Shown in pieces: positions 9,852-18,960 of a DNA stretch of 64,000 bases; position 1 is the stretch's first letter; each line of letters starts with the position of its first letter. Source of the DNA: Phycisphaerae bacterium (lineage in GTDB: Bacteria; Planctomycetota; Phycisphaerae; UBA1845; Fen-1342); NCBI GenBank assembly GCA_028277645.1, contig JANQFV010000028.1:124001-188000 (forward strand), given 5' to 3'. The notes beneath the pieces are model-generated. The model had not been told where the DNA came from. It saw only the letters and a list, made by a program, of their open reading frames with translations, and ran no database searches. A program made the position numbers and the translations under genes.

Positions 9852-10241
9852 TTGATCGTCGCAGCTATTACGCTGGAGAGTTTCTTCACACCCCTGGCGC
9901 TCTTCGGCTTCACTGCGCAACTCTGCTTCATGATGCGGTTCCTCGTGCAGTGGTTCGTCTCGGAGCGCAAAGGCCGCAGCCACGTGCCAGTAGTCTTCTG
10001 GTGGCTGAGTCTGCTGGGTGGCGGAATGCTCTTCACTTACGCGTTTCTCCGAGAGGACCCGGTCATCATGGCCGGTCAGGCACTGGGCGTGTTTATCTAT
10101 GTCCGCAACCTCATTCTGATCTTCCGGCGACGGAATCGAATCAACGACCGCCAGCAAGAACGCGCGGCGGCCTTGGCCGCGGGGACAGCGACCGTCACTC
10201 CGGATCCAGCCAACGAAGCTACTCCGACCACCGACCCGTAA
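9852..10241 (+). CDS. LABN (lipid A disaccharide synthase N-terminal) membrane protein
   Basis: A 129-residue membrane protein matching the stand-alone LABN domain (PF07578). Visible features are three or four hydrophobic segments and the conserved FMMRFLVQWFVSERKGRSHVPVVFWWLSLLGG block, then YAFLREDPVIMAGQ and YVRNLILI. In Gram-negatives this domain occurs fused to LpxB or alone beside undecaprenyl-sugar transferases, so a role in lipid A or sugar-lipid modification is plausible. A TTG at 9852 is the best start. The C-terminal 35 residues are charged and proline-rich. Confidence 0.85.
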   Translation: MIVAAITLESFFTPLALFGFTAQLCFMMRFLVQWFVSERKGRSHVPVVFWWLSLLGGGMLFTYAFLREDPVIMAGQALGVFIYVRNLILIFRRRNRINDRQQERAAALAAGTATVTPDPANEATPTTDP

Positions 10242-10305
10242 GACGCTGACACAAACCCATCACGTCATTCGCTATACTGCCGTCTGAACATGACGGGAGC
10301 CCAGC

Positions 10306-10725
10306 ATGTCCGACTTGGCACGTGTCAGCATTTCACTCGAACAGCCCCTGCTGAACCGGCTAGAGCGTCTCGTTCGCGCGGCCGGTTATTCCAACCGGTC
10401 AGAGTACATTCGCGATCTGATCCGCGAGCGGCTCGTCGAGCAGCAGTGGGCCGATCGCAAGCAGGAGGTCGTCGGTACGATCACGCTTGTGTACGACCAC
10501 AGCGCGCGTCGACTGGCTGACAAGCTCGTCGATATCCAGCACGATCATCACGATCAGGTGATGGCGACTACCCACGTACATTTGTCGCACGACCTCTGCG
10601 CCGAAATGATCATGGTGCGCGGAAGCGCTGCCGTCGTCCGGCGGATCGCCGATCAGCTACGCCAACAGCGCGGCGTACTGCACGCAACGCTCGCACTCAG
10701 CACGTCGGGCGAACCGCTGCGCTGA
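10306..10725 (+). CDS. nikR: nickel-responsive regulator NikR
   Basis: A 139-residue NikR. The N-terminal ribbon-helix-helix (RVSISLEQPLLNRLERLV...SRSEYIRDLIRE-like, residues 5-45) binds DNA, and the C-terminal ACT-like domain binds nickel. The four high-affinity Ni ligands are visible: a histidine in DHHDQVM, the HVH pair in TTHVHLSHDLC, and the cysteine in DLCAEM. Nickel-bound NikR represses nickel uptake genes. Its 3' end overlaps that of the oppositely oriented ABC transporter genes by 29 bp. A palindrome of NikR type lies upstream of that operon. A -10-like TATACT is at 10273-10278. Confidence 0.95.
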   Translation: MSDLARVSISLEQPLLNRLERLVRAAGYSNRSEYIRDLIRERLVEQQWADRKQEVVGTITLVYDHSARRLADKLVDIQHDHHDQVMATTHVHLSHDLCAEMIMVRGSAAVVRRIADQLRQQRGVLHATLALSTSGEPLR

Positions 10726-11536
10726 ACCGCATCCAGCGCGCCCACAATACGGCTCCCACCACGAGGCAAGACGAGAGAATGACGATCGTTGCGCCGGTCG
10801 GCAGGTCCAGCCAGGCCGCTGTCAGGAAACCGAGCAGACTGCTCGCGGCGCCCAGCGCAACTGACGTGAGAAGTGCGCGATCGTGTCCGCGAGTCAACTG
10901 AAACGCGGCCACGGCCGGATTGGTGATCAAGCTGTAAATCATCAACCCGCCGACCGTTTGGAAGTTCACCGTGAGGACGGCACTCGTGAGGATGAGAAAC
11001 GCCGTCCACACCAGGCCGACCTGAACCCCGGCGGCTGCGGCGTGCGTGCGTGAGAACAGGATCGCGCACATCTCCTTGCGAAAGACGGTCAGAAAGCACA
11101 CCAGCAGCACCGCGCACGCCGCGATCCAGCGAACGTCGGCCCAGCGACAGAAGTTGAGGCTGCCCCACAGTAGGCTGCGTACGTCATTGTCAGATCGTCC
11201 GAGTACCCCGAACAATCCGATCCCCAGGAAAGCCAGGCCCATCGAGAGCGAAAACAGAATCCCGATCACAATGTTCGTGTCCAGCCGTCGACTGCGTCCC
11301 TCGAGCGCTCCGAGTGACAACGCCGTGAGCATTGCTGTCACCAACGCGGGCAGAGTCATCCACGGACCGCTCAGCCCCGCCAGCGATCCGAATACAGCGC
11401 CCGCTAATGCCGCGTGTGAGATACACACCGCCAGAAACGGTACACGCATGCCGACGACGTAGTTGCCGAGCGCGCCGCATGAAGCCCCCGAAAGCACCCC
11501 CCCCACCAGCACCGGTAGCCAGTAGACTAGATCCAT
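10697..11536 (-). CDS. metal ABC transporter permease (ZnuB/MntB type), probably nickel
   Basis: A 279-residue ABC-3 family inner-membrane permease with about eight transmembrane segments (GALGNYVVGMRVPFLAVCISHAALAGAVFG near the start, GGLMIYSLITNPAVAAFQL in the second half). Together with the two upstream genes it forms a complete importer. ATG at 11536 lies one base after the stop of the ATPase gene, so an upstream extension is unlikely. By family alone this would be a zinc or manganese importer; the operator upstream and the adjacent nikR argue for nickel. Confidence 0.88.
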   Translation of the reverse strand: MDLVYWLPVLVGGVLSGASCGALGNYVVGMRVPFLAVCISHAALAGAVFGSLAGLSGPWMTLPALVTAMLTALSLGALEGRSRRLDTNIVIGILFSLSMGLAFLGIGLFGVLGRSDNDVRSLLWGSLNFCRWADVRWIAACAVLLVCFLTVFRKEMCAILFSRTHAAAAGVQVGLVWTAFLILTSAVLTVNFQTVGGLMIYSLITNPAVAAFQLTRGHDRALLTSVALGAASSLLGFLTAAWLDLPTGATIVILSSCLVVGAVLWARWMRFSAAVRPTC

Positions 11537-11537
11537 C

Positions 11538-12341
11538 TCAATCAGCTCCGTCGGCAATCGGCAGCAGTGCGTGCCGTTGGTTGCCGTGCCAGACCTGCAT
11601 GCGCGACCCGTACAGATCCTCAATAGACTCGTCGGTCAACGCTTCTTCCGGTGTTCCGTCCCTACAGCACTCGCCGCCCCGAAGCAGCACAACGCGGCGA
11701 CACGACGGCGGTAGCACTTCGAGCTCGTGACAGACCAACAACGTCGTCACGCCGGTCTGGCGATACAGGTCGTCCAATGTCGTGACGATTCGTTCGCGCC
11801 AGGCAAGATCGAGAAACGCGGTCGGCTCATCGAGCAGCAGCAACTGCGGCTCCTGCACCATGACACGTGCCAACAGCACTTTGCGCCGTTCACCGCCGGA
11901 GAGTTCCGCATAGCGCGCGTTCTTCAGGTCGAGCAGTTCCATTCTCGCCAGCCAGGTGTCCACGAGATTCCAGTCGCGCGTGCGTAACGGACGGAACAGC
12001 CCGGCCGTTCCCGTTCGTCCGATGGCCACCACCTCACGCACTGTCAAGGGAGAGGCATGGTCAACAACCGTCTCCTGCGGCACGTACCCGACACGGCGGC
12101 GCAGCCGGGCGCGTGCCAGACCACGCGCGCGGAGGACGTCCTCGCCCAAGACTCGGACAACTCCGTGGTTGGCCGATCGCCAACCGAGCAAGACGCGCAG
12201 CAGCGTGCTCTTGCCCGCCCCGTTGGGCCCCAGTACGGCGATGACCTCACTGGACGCAATGTGTAGCTTGCGGATGTTGAGAATCCGCCGCCGGTCAGCG
12301 ACCACTTCGAGGTCCGTGACCGCGATGACGGGAGAACTCAT
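11538..12341 (-). CDS. metal ABC transporter ATP-binding protein, probably nickel
   Basis: A 267-residue ATPase of the ZnuC/MntA type. Walker A is GPNGAGKST at about residues 38-46, the Q loop is VPQETV, the signature is LSGGERRK, and Walker B is LLLLDEPTAF. It energises import through the permease encoded next. ATG 12341 overlaps the stop of the binding-protein gene (ATGA), and the stop is followed one base later by the permease start, so the three genes are tightly coupled. Confidence 0.92.
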   Translation of the reverse strand: MSSPVIAVTDLEVVADRRRILNIRKLHIASSEVIAVLGPNGAGKSTLLRVLLGWRSANHGVVRVLGEDVLRARGLARARLRRRVGYVPQETVVDHASPLTVREVVAIGRTGTAGLFRPLRTRDWNLVDTWLARMELLDLKNARYAELSGGERRKVLLARVMVQEPQLLLLDEPTAFLDLAWRERIVTTLDDLYRQTGVTTLLVCHELEVLPPSCRRVVLLRGGECCRDGTPEEALTDESIEDLYGSRMQVWHGNQRHALLPIADGAD

Positions 12342-13162
12342 CGAGATTCCGCAGCCAGGAACCGCGCTACATTGGTTTCGAGCAGTCGATCGAAGCGGCA
12401 ATCGTGCTGCTCATCATCAGGGAAGTTGTCGAACACCACGACGGGCACACTGAGTCGCTGCGCGAGCGCGTCGGCGAGCCGGCGGCCTTCCGGCTGATTG
12501 GCGATGATCGCGCGGGCTGCACCGCCGGCGCGAATCGCGAGTTCGATCTCGCCGAAAGAAGCGGTGTCCGCTCCGCTCAAGGTGGCCGCGACGTCGAGCC
12601 CGAGAAAGCGGCAGAACTCGGCCTGATGTCTGCTCGTGATAACGCGGGCACCCGACCAGCCCGCACGCGTCACTTGCCGCTTCAGTCGTTCGCCCACTTG
12701 CTCGAGACGTCGACGGACCGCGTTACACTGCGTCGTCCGAACATCGGACGTCAGCACTCCAGCCTCCACGAGTGCGGCGCCGATCTGCTCGCAGGCGGCG
12801 ACATATCCGGCCGGGACACACATGCCGAACGGCGCGCCGATTTCAACGACCTGCACGTTCTGCCCCACCAGCTTCGCATCGAGCGCGGCCTGAAAGTCAA
12901 AACGCAGCAGCAGCCTTGCTTCGTGCAACGCCCGCACCTGGCTGGGGCGCAAGTCAAAATGTCCCGGGCACGCGCCAGGCGGCGCGAGCCGTGTCACACC
13001 AACCGGCCGTTCGAGCAGGTCATGCAGCGCCGCCTCCAGCCACGTGCTCGATACAGCAAAGTCCGCGGGCGGCGTGCCGCGGGCGGCGCGCTCGCAGCCC
13101 GCCAAGACTATGGTCGTCCCGACGAAAATCGGAAGTACATGCCGTGCGATGTTCTTGTGCAT
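12338..13162 (-). CDS. metal-binding lipoprotein of ABC importer (ZnuA/TroA type), probably nickel
   Basis: A 274-residue periplasmic solute-binding lipoprotein. The signal peptide ends in the lipobox LAGC at about residue 23. Candidate metal ligands of the TroA family fold are visible: His in CPGHFDL, His in TSRHQAEFC, and acidic residues in NQPEGRR and FDNFPDDE. The His-rich loop typical of zinc-specific ZnuA proteins is absent. It is the first gene of the three-gene importer. The NikR-type palindrome at 13215-13241 lies about 53 bp upstream of its ATG, so repression by nickel-bound NikR is likely. Confidence 0.85.
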   Translation of the reverse strand: MHKNIARHVLPIFVGTTIVLAGCERAARGTPPADFAVSSTWLEAALHDLLERPVGVTRLAPPGACPGHFDLRPSQVRALHEARLLLRFDFQAALDAKLVGQNVQVVEIGAPFGMCVPAGYVAACEQIGAALVEAGVLTSDVRTTQCNAVRRRLEQVGERLKRQVTRAGWSGARVITSRHQAEFCRFLGLDVAATLSGADTASFGEIELAIRAGGAARAIIANQPEGRRLADALAQRLSVPVVVFDNFPDDEQHDCRFDRLLETNVARFLAAESR

Positions 13163-13214
13163 GCTTAACTGACGAAAGGCGCCCACGCTCGCCCGGCTTG
13201 ACGGGGCCGGGCCG

Positions 13215-13241
13215 GTATTACATCCTACAGAATCGTAATAC
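13215..13241. promoter_or_regulatory. NikR-type operator
   Basis: A perfect inverted repeat GTATTAC-N13-GTAATAC. The 7-13-7 layout and the GTATxA half-site match known NikR operators (GTATGA-N16-TCATAC in E. coli and GTGTTAC-type boxes in deltaproteobacteria). It lies between the divergent metal importer (start 13162) and a methyltransferase (start 13269), and nikR is encoded at the far end of the importer. Confidence 0.8.
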
Positions 13242-13268
13242 TGATGAACACCCGCCGGAGCCGGCCGA

Positions 13269-13886
13269 ATGTCCGCTACCGCACCCGATCCGCGCATCGC
13301 ATTCTTCGATCATCACGCCCCAACGTGGGATACTGAAGGGCCGCCCGCCGACATCATCCTCCCGCGGCTGGACGCGCTGCGTCCGCAGCTCGATCTGACA
13401 CCCGGTAAAAACGTCCTGGAAGTCGGCTGTGGTACGGGCCTGATCACGGCGTGGCTGGAAACGATCGTTGCGCCCGGCAGCGTGACCGCAATCGACTTCG
13501 CTCCGCAGATGATCGCGCACGCCCAGAAACGTGGGCTGAAGGTACAGTTCCGGTGTGAGGACATCTGCACGACCGACTACACCGGCCTCGATTGCGACGC
13601 CGTCTTTTGCATGCACAGCTTTCCGCATTTCCGAGATCAGCCCGCCGCGCTGCGCAGCATGGCCGGCGCGCTACGTCCCGGCGGGCGTCTGCTCGTGCTG
13701 CATTTGGACAACTGTCACAAGATCAACGAGTTTCACGCCGCGCTCGATGGCCCGGTCAACACCGACCTGCTCCCAGAACCGAGTGCGTGGCCAGCGCTCA
13801 TCTCCGAGGCCGGGCTCCACCTCGTCGAGATCGTGGACGGGACCGACCTGTTCCTGGTGCGTGCGAAGCGTGTGAGCAATCGGTAA
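13269..13886 (+). CDS. class I SAM-dependent methyltransferase near NikR box
   Basis: A 205-residue Rossmann methyltransferase. Motif I is VLEVGCGTGLI at about residues 49-59, followed by AIDFAPQMI, the DAVFCMHSFPHF acidic/Cys-His segment, and the LRPGGRLLVLHLD post-motif. The protein is rich in histidine and cysteine outside the core (FFDHHAPTWD, DNCHKINEFH), so it could bind a metal. The start is only 28 bp from the NikR-type operator, so it may share nickel control with the divergent importer. Its substrate is not known. Confidence 0.8.
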   Translation: MSATAPDPRIAFFDHHAPTWDTEGPPADIILPRLDALRPQLDLTPGKNVLEVGCGTGLITAWLETIVAPGSVTAIDFAPQMIAHAQKRGLKVQFRCEDICTTDYTGLDCDAVFCMHSFPHFRDQPAALRSMAGALRPGGRLLVLHLDNCHKINEFHAALDGPVNTDLLPEPSAWPALISEAGLHLVEIVDGTDLFLVRAKRVSNR

Positions 13887-13983
13887 GCCGCAGGCCCAGC
13901 ATGCCGCACGGTCGCCGCACGTAATCATTTACAGCAATTCGACTTATGCTCGGCGACGCGCACGGTGCCCATGCCGCAATGCC

Positions 13984-14013
13984 TTGACTCGACACCCCGT
14001 TACAGCTTATAGA
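13984..14013 (+). promoter_or_regulatory. candidate promoter for the large secreted protein
   Basis: TTGACT (13984-13989) and TATAGA (14008-14013) are spaced by 18 bp. The rest of the 300-bp gap (13887-14186) is a long leader of about 170 bases with several possible short stems; no known riboswitch was recognised in it. Confidence 0.45.
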
Positions 14014-14186
14014 AAAAGACGGGCGACTACCGTCGGTGCGGAATCCAATCGCCGATTACTCCAACGTGGAGTTTCTAGTCCGCGGCGGAAAGGACCCGCG
14101 CAGCGAGCGGTAGCGCAACCCACTTAGGAATGGGAAGTTAGCAGCATGCGCCCGCTCTGATTCCCGCCGCCGGAGGTCCAGATACG

Positions 14187-17100
14187 ATGTCGCACCCGCC
14201 ACACGTCCGCAGATTATCAGTCTGCCTGGTGTCAATCCTCGGCGCCGTCCACTGGGCCAATGCACAACAGACGCCCGCGCAATCCGGCGGCAGCCGAGAC
14301 CCCAACAATCCGATCGCGGGCGCCGAACGTTGCGACCGTGCGACGATCATCCCGTCGCTTCCGTTTGAGACAACCGGGGACACGTGCGCATTTTCGGACG
14401 ATTATGACGCTGCCTGTCCGCTGATCGCGGTTGCGCCCGACACCGTGTACGCGCTCACGCCGAGCGCAGACATGCAGGTCGACATCTCGCTCCGCGGATC
14501 CGACTACGACACGAAACTGTTCGTTTACGCGGAAGATTGTTCCTCCGAACCGATCGCCTGCAATGACGACGGCATCTACGACTTCACCTCGGCGCTGACC
14601 AGCCTTGATCTCTCCGCCGGCGTTAAGTACTTCATCGTCATCGATGGATTCGGCGACGATTGCGGCGAGTACCTGCTCTCGGTTGCCGAGGCTGAGCCGC
14701 GTCCCGAATGTCCGCCCGACAGCCGCTTCACGCAGGAACCCGAGATCGATGACTGGGTCGCCGCCGTCAGTGATACATCGTTCCTCCAGTACGGTTACGC
14801 AAACTTCCAGAACGTGGTGGGATCGATATCGCAGGTGAGCTGGTGGGGTATCAACGCGTCCATTCTCGATTGCAGCAATCCGGAACCCGAACGGTTTAAT
14901 ATCTATTTCTACGAAGACCGCGACGGCGCCCCCAATTTCGACGCCCTGCCGCTGCCGCCGGAGTTTATCCGCATTGAAGCACAGCGCACAGAGACGGAAT
15001 TCACGTTCGAGGGCAACCCGCTCTACTTCTACACGGCGCAACTGCCCACCAGCGTCGCGCTCGAATCCGGGTGGATCTCGATCGTTGGCAACGACAGTAA
15101 CGGCGAATGTTGGTTCTGGTGGGCCAAGGCGCGAAACGGTGACGGCCGGTCGTTGCTCGAAGACCGTGGCGTGTTCATCGATCAGCCGTTTGATTTCGCC
15201 ATCTGTCTGGGCGGAGACTACGTACCCGTTTTCGGCGCGTGCTGCGATATCGTGCTGGAAACGTGCGCCGACGACGTCGAAATCGTCGACTGCTTCGGGC
15301 CGTTCGATCGCTTTGTGCCCAACGCTACGTGCGATGCGCTGGATCCGCCGTGTGCGATCGAATCCGGAGCGTGCTGCTACCCGGACGGCACGTGCACGGT
15401 GTTGCCGTTTCTGGACTGCATGTCGATCCTGGGCGACGTGGACTGCGACGGCCTGGTGAGCATTCGCGACGTGAACCCGTTCGTGCGGGCGCTGCTGACG
15501 CCGGACATCTACGCCGCCAAGTGGCCGCACTGCGACCGCATGAACGCCGACATTACGCAGGATGGCCTGATCAACTTCGCCGACATCAACCCGTTCGTGG
15601 ATGCCATTCTCGCGGGAAGTCCACAGCGCACTTGGCAAGGCCCCGCGACGTTCTGCTCGGACTGTCCCTGCGTCGTGACGTGCGAAGAGACTGCCGCTGA
15701 CGAAGCCGAGTTGTGCGGCGAGAGCACCAATCCCGGCTGCGACGATATTGAATTACCGATCTTTGAGTCGATCGCGTGCGGCGACACGATCTGCGGTACG
15801 GCCTGGGCCAATCGCGTTGATCGCGACACCGATTGGTACGAGATCGTCCTCGCGTCCGAGTCAGCGATGGATCGGGAAATCGAGATCACGGTTGAGGCCG
15901 AATTCCCCGTGCGTTTCGGGTTGGTCGATCAGACCGACCTCGGGCAGGCCGGCTGCGACAACGTCGTGCTCGATGAGCTCGATCCCGGCCTGACGGCCGA
16001 AGGCTGCCAGCCGGCCGCACTGAGCGTGTGTCTCCCGGTCGATCCCAATAACAGCACGTATTACATCTACGTCGCACCGCGCGAGCCGCAATTGCTCGTG
16101 CGCTGCCCGAGCGTCTACACGCTCTCCGTGACGTGTGACGCGTGCACGTTGCCAACCGGTGCCTGCTGCGATCCAAAGGGCGTATGCCGCGAAGATCTGC
16201 GTGAATTTGAGTGCATCCAGGACGGCCACGTCTGGATGGGGTCTGGATCCAAGTGCGACCCCAACCCGTGTTACGTTCCGCAGCCGGGCGATGACTGCGG
16301 AGATCCGATCGACTTCACCATTCCCGATCAGCTGCGCTACAACGATCTGAATCAGTCGACGTGCGGGCGACCGAACAACTACGAGGAGACCTGCCTCGAC
16401 AAGTACGATCGCGGCACCGACATCGTGTACCGGATGCACGTGACCATGGCGTCGGACATCGAAATTCAGATCGACCCGCACGAAACCGACTACACGGCGA
16501 TTGTGCTCGACGATTCGTGCCCACCCGATGGTGACTGCATCGCTATCAGTACGAACGACGAAGCGTCGCCACACCGCATCTACTGCCGGCGTTTGCTGCC
16601 CGGCGACTATTACATCATGGTGGACCGCTACTGGAAGGACTTCTGCATCGAATCGTTCGACCTGAGCGTGAACGTCTGTGTGCCGACCGCCTATCGGTGC
16701 TGCTTCGCCGATCCGAATACGGCCGAGTTGACGTGCGAGAACCGGCTTCAGGTCGACTGTCTCGCGGTCGACGGTACTTGGTATCCTGATCAGTTTTGCG
16801 ACCCGAACGATCCCTGTCCGGAGATATTCGCCGACACATGTGATCTGCCGCGTGTAATCACCGAGACACCCTATGTCTCTGTCATCGACAACGACTTCGC
16901 CGAAGCGGACGGTCCGCGCGGCTGGTGCGATCCGTTCGGCACTACCGGACTGATGCAGAATGACGTCTGGTGGCGCTACACCGTCCCGCAGGAGAACAAC
17001 TGCTTCGCCACGCTGCGCGTCACGCCGGAAGACTACAACATGATCGTGCAGGTTTGGAAAGCCGCGGACTGCGGCAACATCGATCCGGGTGACCCGAACG

Positions 17101-18776
17101 CGCAGGTGGCGTGCGCGATCAGCACGACCGCGCCCGGCAACGTCGAGACGCTGGGCTTCAACGCCGAGGCCGGCGAGACATACTTCATCCAGGTCGGTGA
17201 CTCCGGCACACTCGCGGGCGGCGGTGTCACGACGCTCGAGTTCGACTGCGCCGTGATCGACGGCGCCTGCTGCTTCCCGGACGGCAGTTGCAGCGCGGCA
17301 ATGCTGGCGGAAGATTGCCTCCTCGCTGGCGGCTTCTTCGAGGGCGAAGGCACCGAGTGCGAGCCGAACAACCCGTGTCCGCAGCCCACCCCCGGCGATG
17401 ATTGCGGGGCGCCGTTCCCGATCTCGCTCGCGTTCGCGGACCTGCCCTTCCAGGATCTGGGCAACCTGACCTGCTTCCGCGGCGATGATTACCGCGAAAC
17501 CTGCCTGGATCCGTTCGATCTCGGCGAGGACATGATTTACGAACTCACGCTGACCGAACCGCTCAGCGTCGACATTCTGCTCGACCCGCACGGCACGACC
17601 TGGACCGGACTCGTGTTGTCGTCCACCTGTCCGCCGGAACTGGGCAGTTGTATCGCGGCCCACACCGAGGCGGCCGGTGTACCACATGGCATCCGCTGTG
17701 TGGATCTCGCCGCCGGCACGTATTACCTGATGGTCGATACTTGGGCACCGCCGAGTTGTATCCCTGAGTTCGATCTGACCATCCAGGAGTGCAGCCCCTG
17801 CTCCGAATGCCCGGGTGGCGCAACCCTGGAGGGCGAGCCGATCTGTGAAGACAACTATGTCGACGACTTCAACGGCGGCTGCAACTCTGATCCAAATGAC
17901 GCATACTCGCCGATCACGTGCGGCGAAACGGTCTGCGGAACGTCAGGCACGTATCTGGTCGAAGGCGATCCGATCGACCCCAACGACCCGAATTCAGCCA
18001 TTGAGATCTTCGAATACCGCGATACAGATTGGTACGAGTTCGTCTCTACCGGGGATCAGATCTTCACCTGGACCGTGCTGGCGGATTTTGAGACGAGTAT
18101 CCTGATCATCGATGCCAACTCGATGATCTGCGACGACTTCATCATCCTCGAACGCGAGGTCGGCGAGCTGTGCGAAACGACAGTCGCCACGTCACGCTGC
18201 CTCCCCGCGGGCACGTACTGGTTCCTGGTGCTGCCGAACCAGTTGTCCCAATTGCCGTGCGGCGTGGGCTACGTCGCCATGCTCACGTGCTCGGGATGCG
18301 TGGCTGATCCGTACTGCGCGGCTACGTCGTCGACCTGCGAAGAGTACATCAGCAACGTCAAGTTCGGCGCGGACCCCAACGCGATCGAGAACGCCAGTGA
18401 TTGCGGCCGATACGAGGACTTCACCGGTCTCGCGTTCACGATCGGACGGGATGAGACGGTTCCGATCGAGGTCGAAGTGACCGACGCGTTCGTCGGCGAC
18501 ATCGTCAACGTCTGGGTCGACTGGGATAAGAGCACGACATTCGACGTGGACCCCAACGACCCGAACGCGCCACCGACACTCGAGCTGCCGTTCGAGCTGC
18601 TGGACGACGACGGCGACGGTGTGTTTACGGGCGACATCCTCGCGCCAAACGACGCGAACACTGACCCGCTCGGCACGCGCATGCGCATCCGGCTGGAGTT
18701 CGCATCGTCGTTCGGCCCCTGCGGCGAGACGCTCTTCGGCGAGGTCGAGGACTACACGATCATCGTCACGCCCTGA
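14187..18776 (+). CDS. large secreted Cys-rich protein with dockerin-like pair and GEVED-type end
   Basis: A 1529-residue exported protein. A signal peptide ends near HWANA/QQ (about residue 26). Beta-rich pre-peptidase-like domains follow. A dockerin-like calcium pair (GDVDCDGLVS...VNPFV, ADITQDGLINFADINPFV) lies at about 415-478. Cys-rich modules of the form GACC-x-(D/P)G-x-C...C-x-(P)NPC recur at least four times. Two longer domains beginning PGDDCG (near 695 and 1070) are internal duplicates ending in a TYYLMVD-type strand. The C terminus reads FGEVEDYTIIVTP, a GEVED-type domain. GGAGG at 14172-14176 supports the ATG. Catalytic function is not apparent; adhesion or cell-surface structure is likely. 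Confidence 0.8.
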   Translation: MSHPPHVRRLSVCLVSILGAVHWANAQQTPAQSGGSRDPNNPIAGAERCDRATIIPSLPFETTGDTCAFSDDYDAACPLIAVAPDTVYALTPSADMQVDISLRGSDYDTKLFVYAEDCSSEPIACNDDGIYDFTSALTSLDLSAGVKYFIVIDGFGDDCGEYLLSVAEAEPRPECPPDSRFTQEPEIDDWVAAVSDTSFLQYGYANFQNVVGSISQVSWWGINASILDCSNPEPERFNIYFYEDRDGAPNFDALPLPPEFIRIEAQRTETEFTFEGNPLYFYTAQLPTSVALESGWISIVGNDSNGECWFWWAKARNGDGRSLLEDRGVFIDQPFDFAICLGGDYVPVFGACCDIVLETCADDVEIVDCFGPFDRFVPNATCDALDPPCAIESGACCYPDGTCTVLPFLDCMSILGDVDCDGLVSIRDVNPFVRALLTPDIYAAKWPHCDRMNADITQDGLINFADINPFVDAILAGSPQRTWQGPATFCSDCPCVVTCEETAADEAELCGESTNPGCDDIELPIFESIACGDTICGTAWANRVDRDTDWYEIVLASESAMDREIEITVEAEFPVRFGLVDQTDLGQAGCDNVVLDELDPGLTAEGCQPAALSVCLPVDPNNSTYYIYVAPREPQLLVRCPSVYTLSVTCDACTLPTGACCDPKGVCREDLREFECIQDGHVWMGSGSKCDPNPCYVPQPGDDCGDPIDFTIPDQLRYNDLNQSTCGRPNNYEETCLDKYDRGTDIVYRMHVTMASDIEIQIDPHETDYTAIVLDDSCPPDGDCIAISTNDEASPHRIYCRRLLPGDYYIMVDRYWKDFCIESFDLSVNVCVPTAYRCCFADPNTAELTCENRLQVDCLAVDGTWYPDQFCDPNDPCPEIFADTCDLPRVITETPYVSVIDNDFAEADGPRGWCDPFGTTGLMQNDVWWRYTVPQENNCFATLRVTPEDYNMIVQVWKAADCGNIDPGDPNAQVACAISTTAPGNVETLGFNAEAGETYFIQVGDSGTLAGGGVTTLEFDCAVIDGACCFPDGSCSAAMLAEDCLLAGGFFEGEGTECEPNNPCPQPTPGDDCGAPFPISLAFADLPFQDLGNLTCFRGDDYRETCLDPFDLGEDMIYELTLTEPLSVDILLDPHGTTWTGLVLSSTCPPELGSCIAAHTEAAGVPHGIRCVDLAAGTYYLMVDTWAPPSCIPEFDLTIQECSPCSECPGGATLEGEPICEDNYVDDFNGGCNSDPNDAYSPITCGETVCGTSGTYLVEGDPIDPNDPNSAIEIFEYRDTDWYEFVSTGDQIFTWTVLADFETSILIIDANSMICDDFIILEREVGELCETTVATSRCLPAGTYWFLVLPNQLSQLPCGVGYVAMLTCSGCVADPYCAATSSTCEEYISNVKFGADPNAIENASDCGRYEDFTGLAFTIGRDETVPIEVEVTDAFVGDIVNVWVDWDKSTTFDVDPNDPNAPPTLELPFELLDDDGDGVFTGDILAPNDANTDPLGTRMRIRLEFASSFGPCGETLFGEVEDYTIIVTP

Positions 18777-18960
18777 CGCAGTCAGCGTCCGAGCCACCCA
18801 TCTGTGTCCCGATCCCAACCGAATCCGTTTTCGGCTGGGATCGAGACGCGGATTTCGCTATACTTAAACTGGTTTAGTAGCTACCAGGGGCAGCGTCCCT
18901 CGACCGCACGCTGCGCTGGTTCGGCGAATAGCACCAACAGGTCGCCCGGACGGAAAGAAC
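18777..18960 (+). promoter_or_regulatory. intergenic region with -10-like element for GH57 gene
   Basis: A TATACT hexamer at 18859-18864 is preceded by GC and resembles the one before nikR; no convincing -35 was found. GGAAAG lies just before ATG 18961. Confidence 0.3.

Noticed and set aside
13887-14186. A possible riboswitch in the leader of the large secreted protein.
   Set aside because: Short stems can be drawn, but no known c-di-GMP, cobalamin or SAM riboswitch core was recognised.
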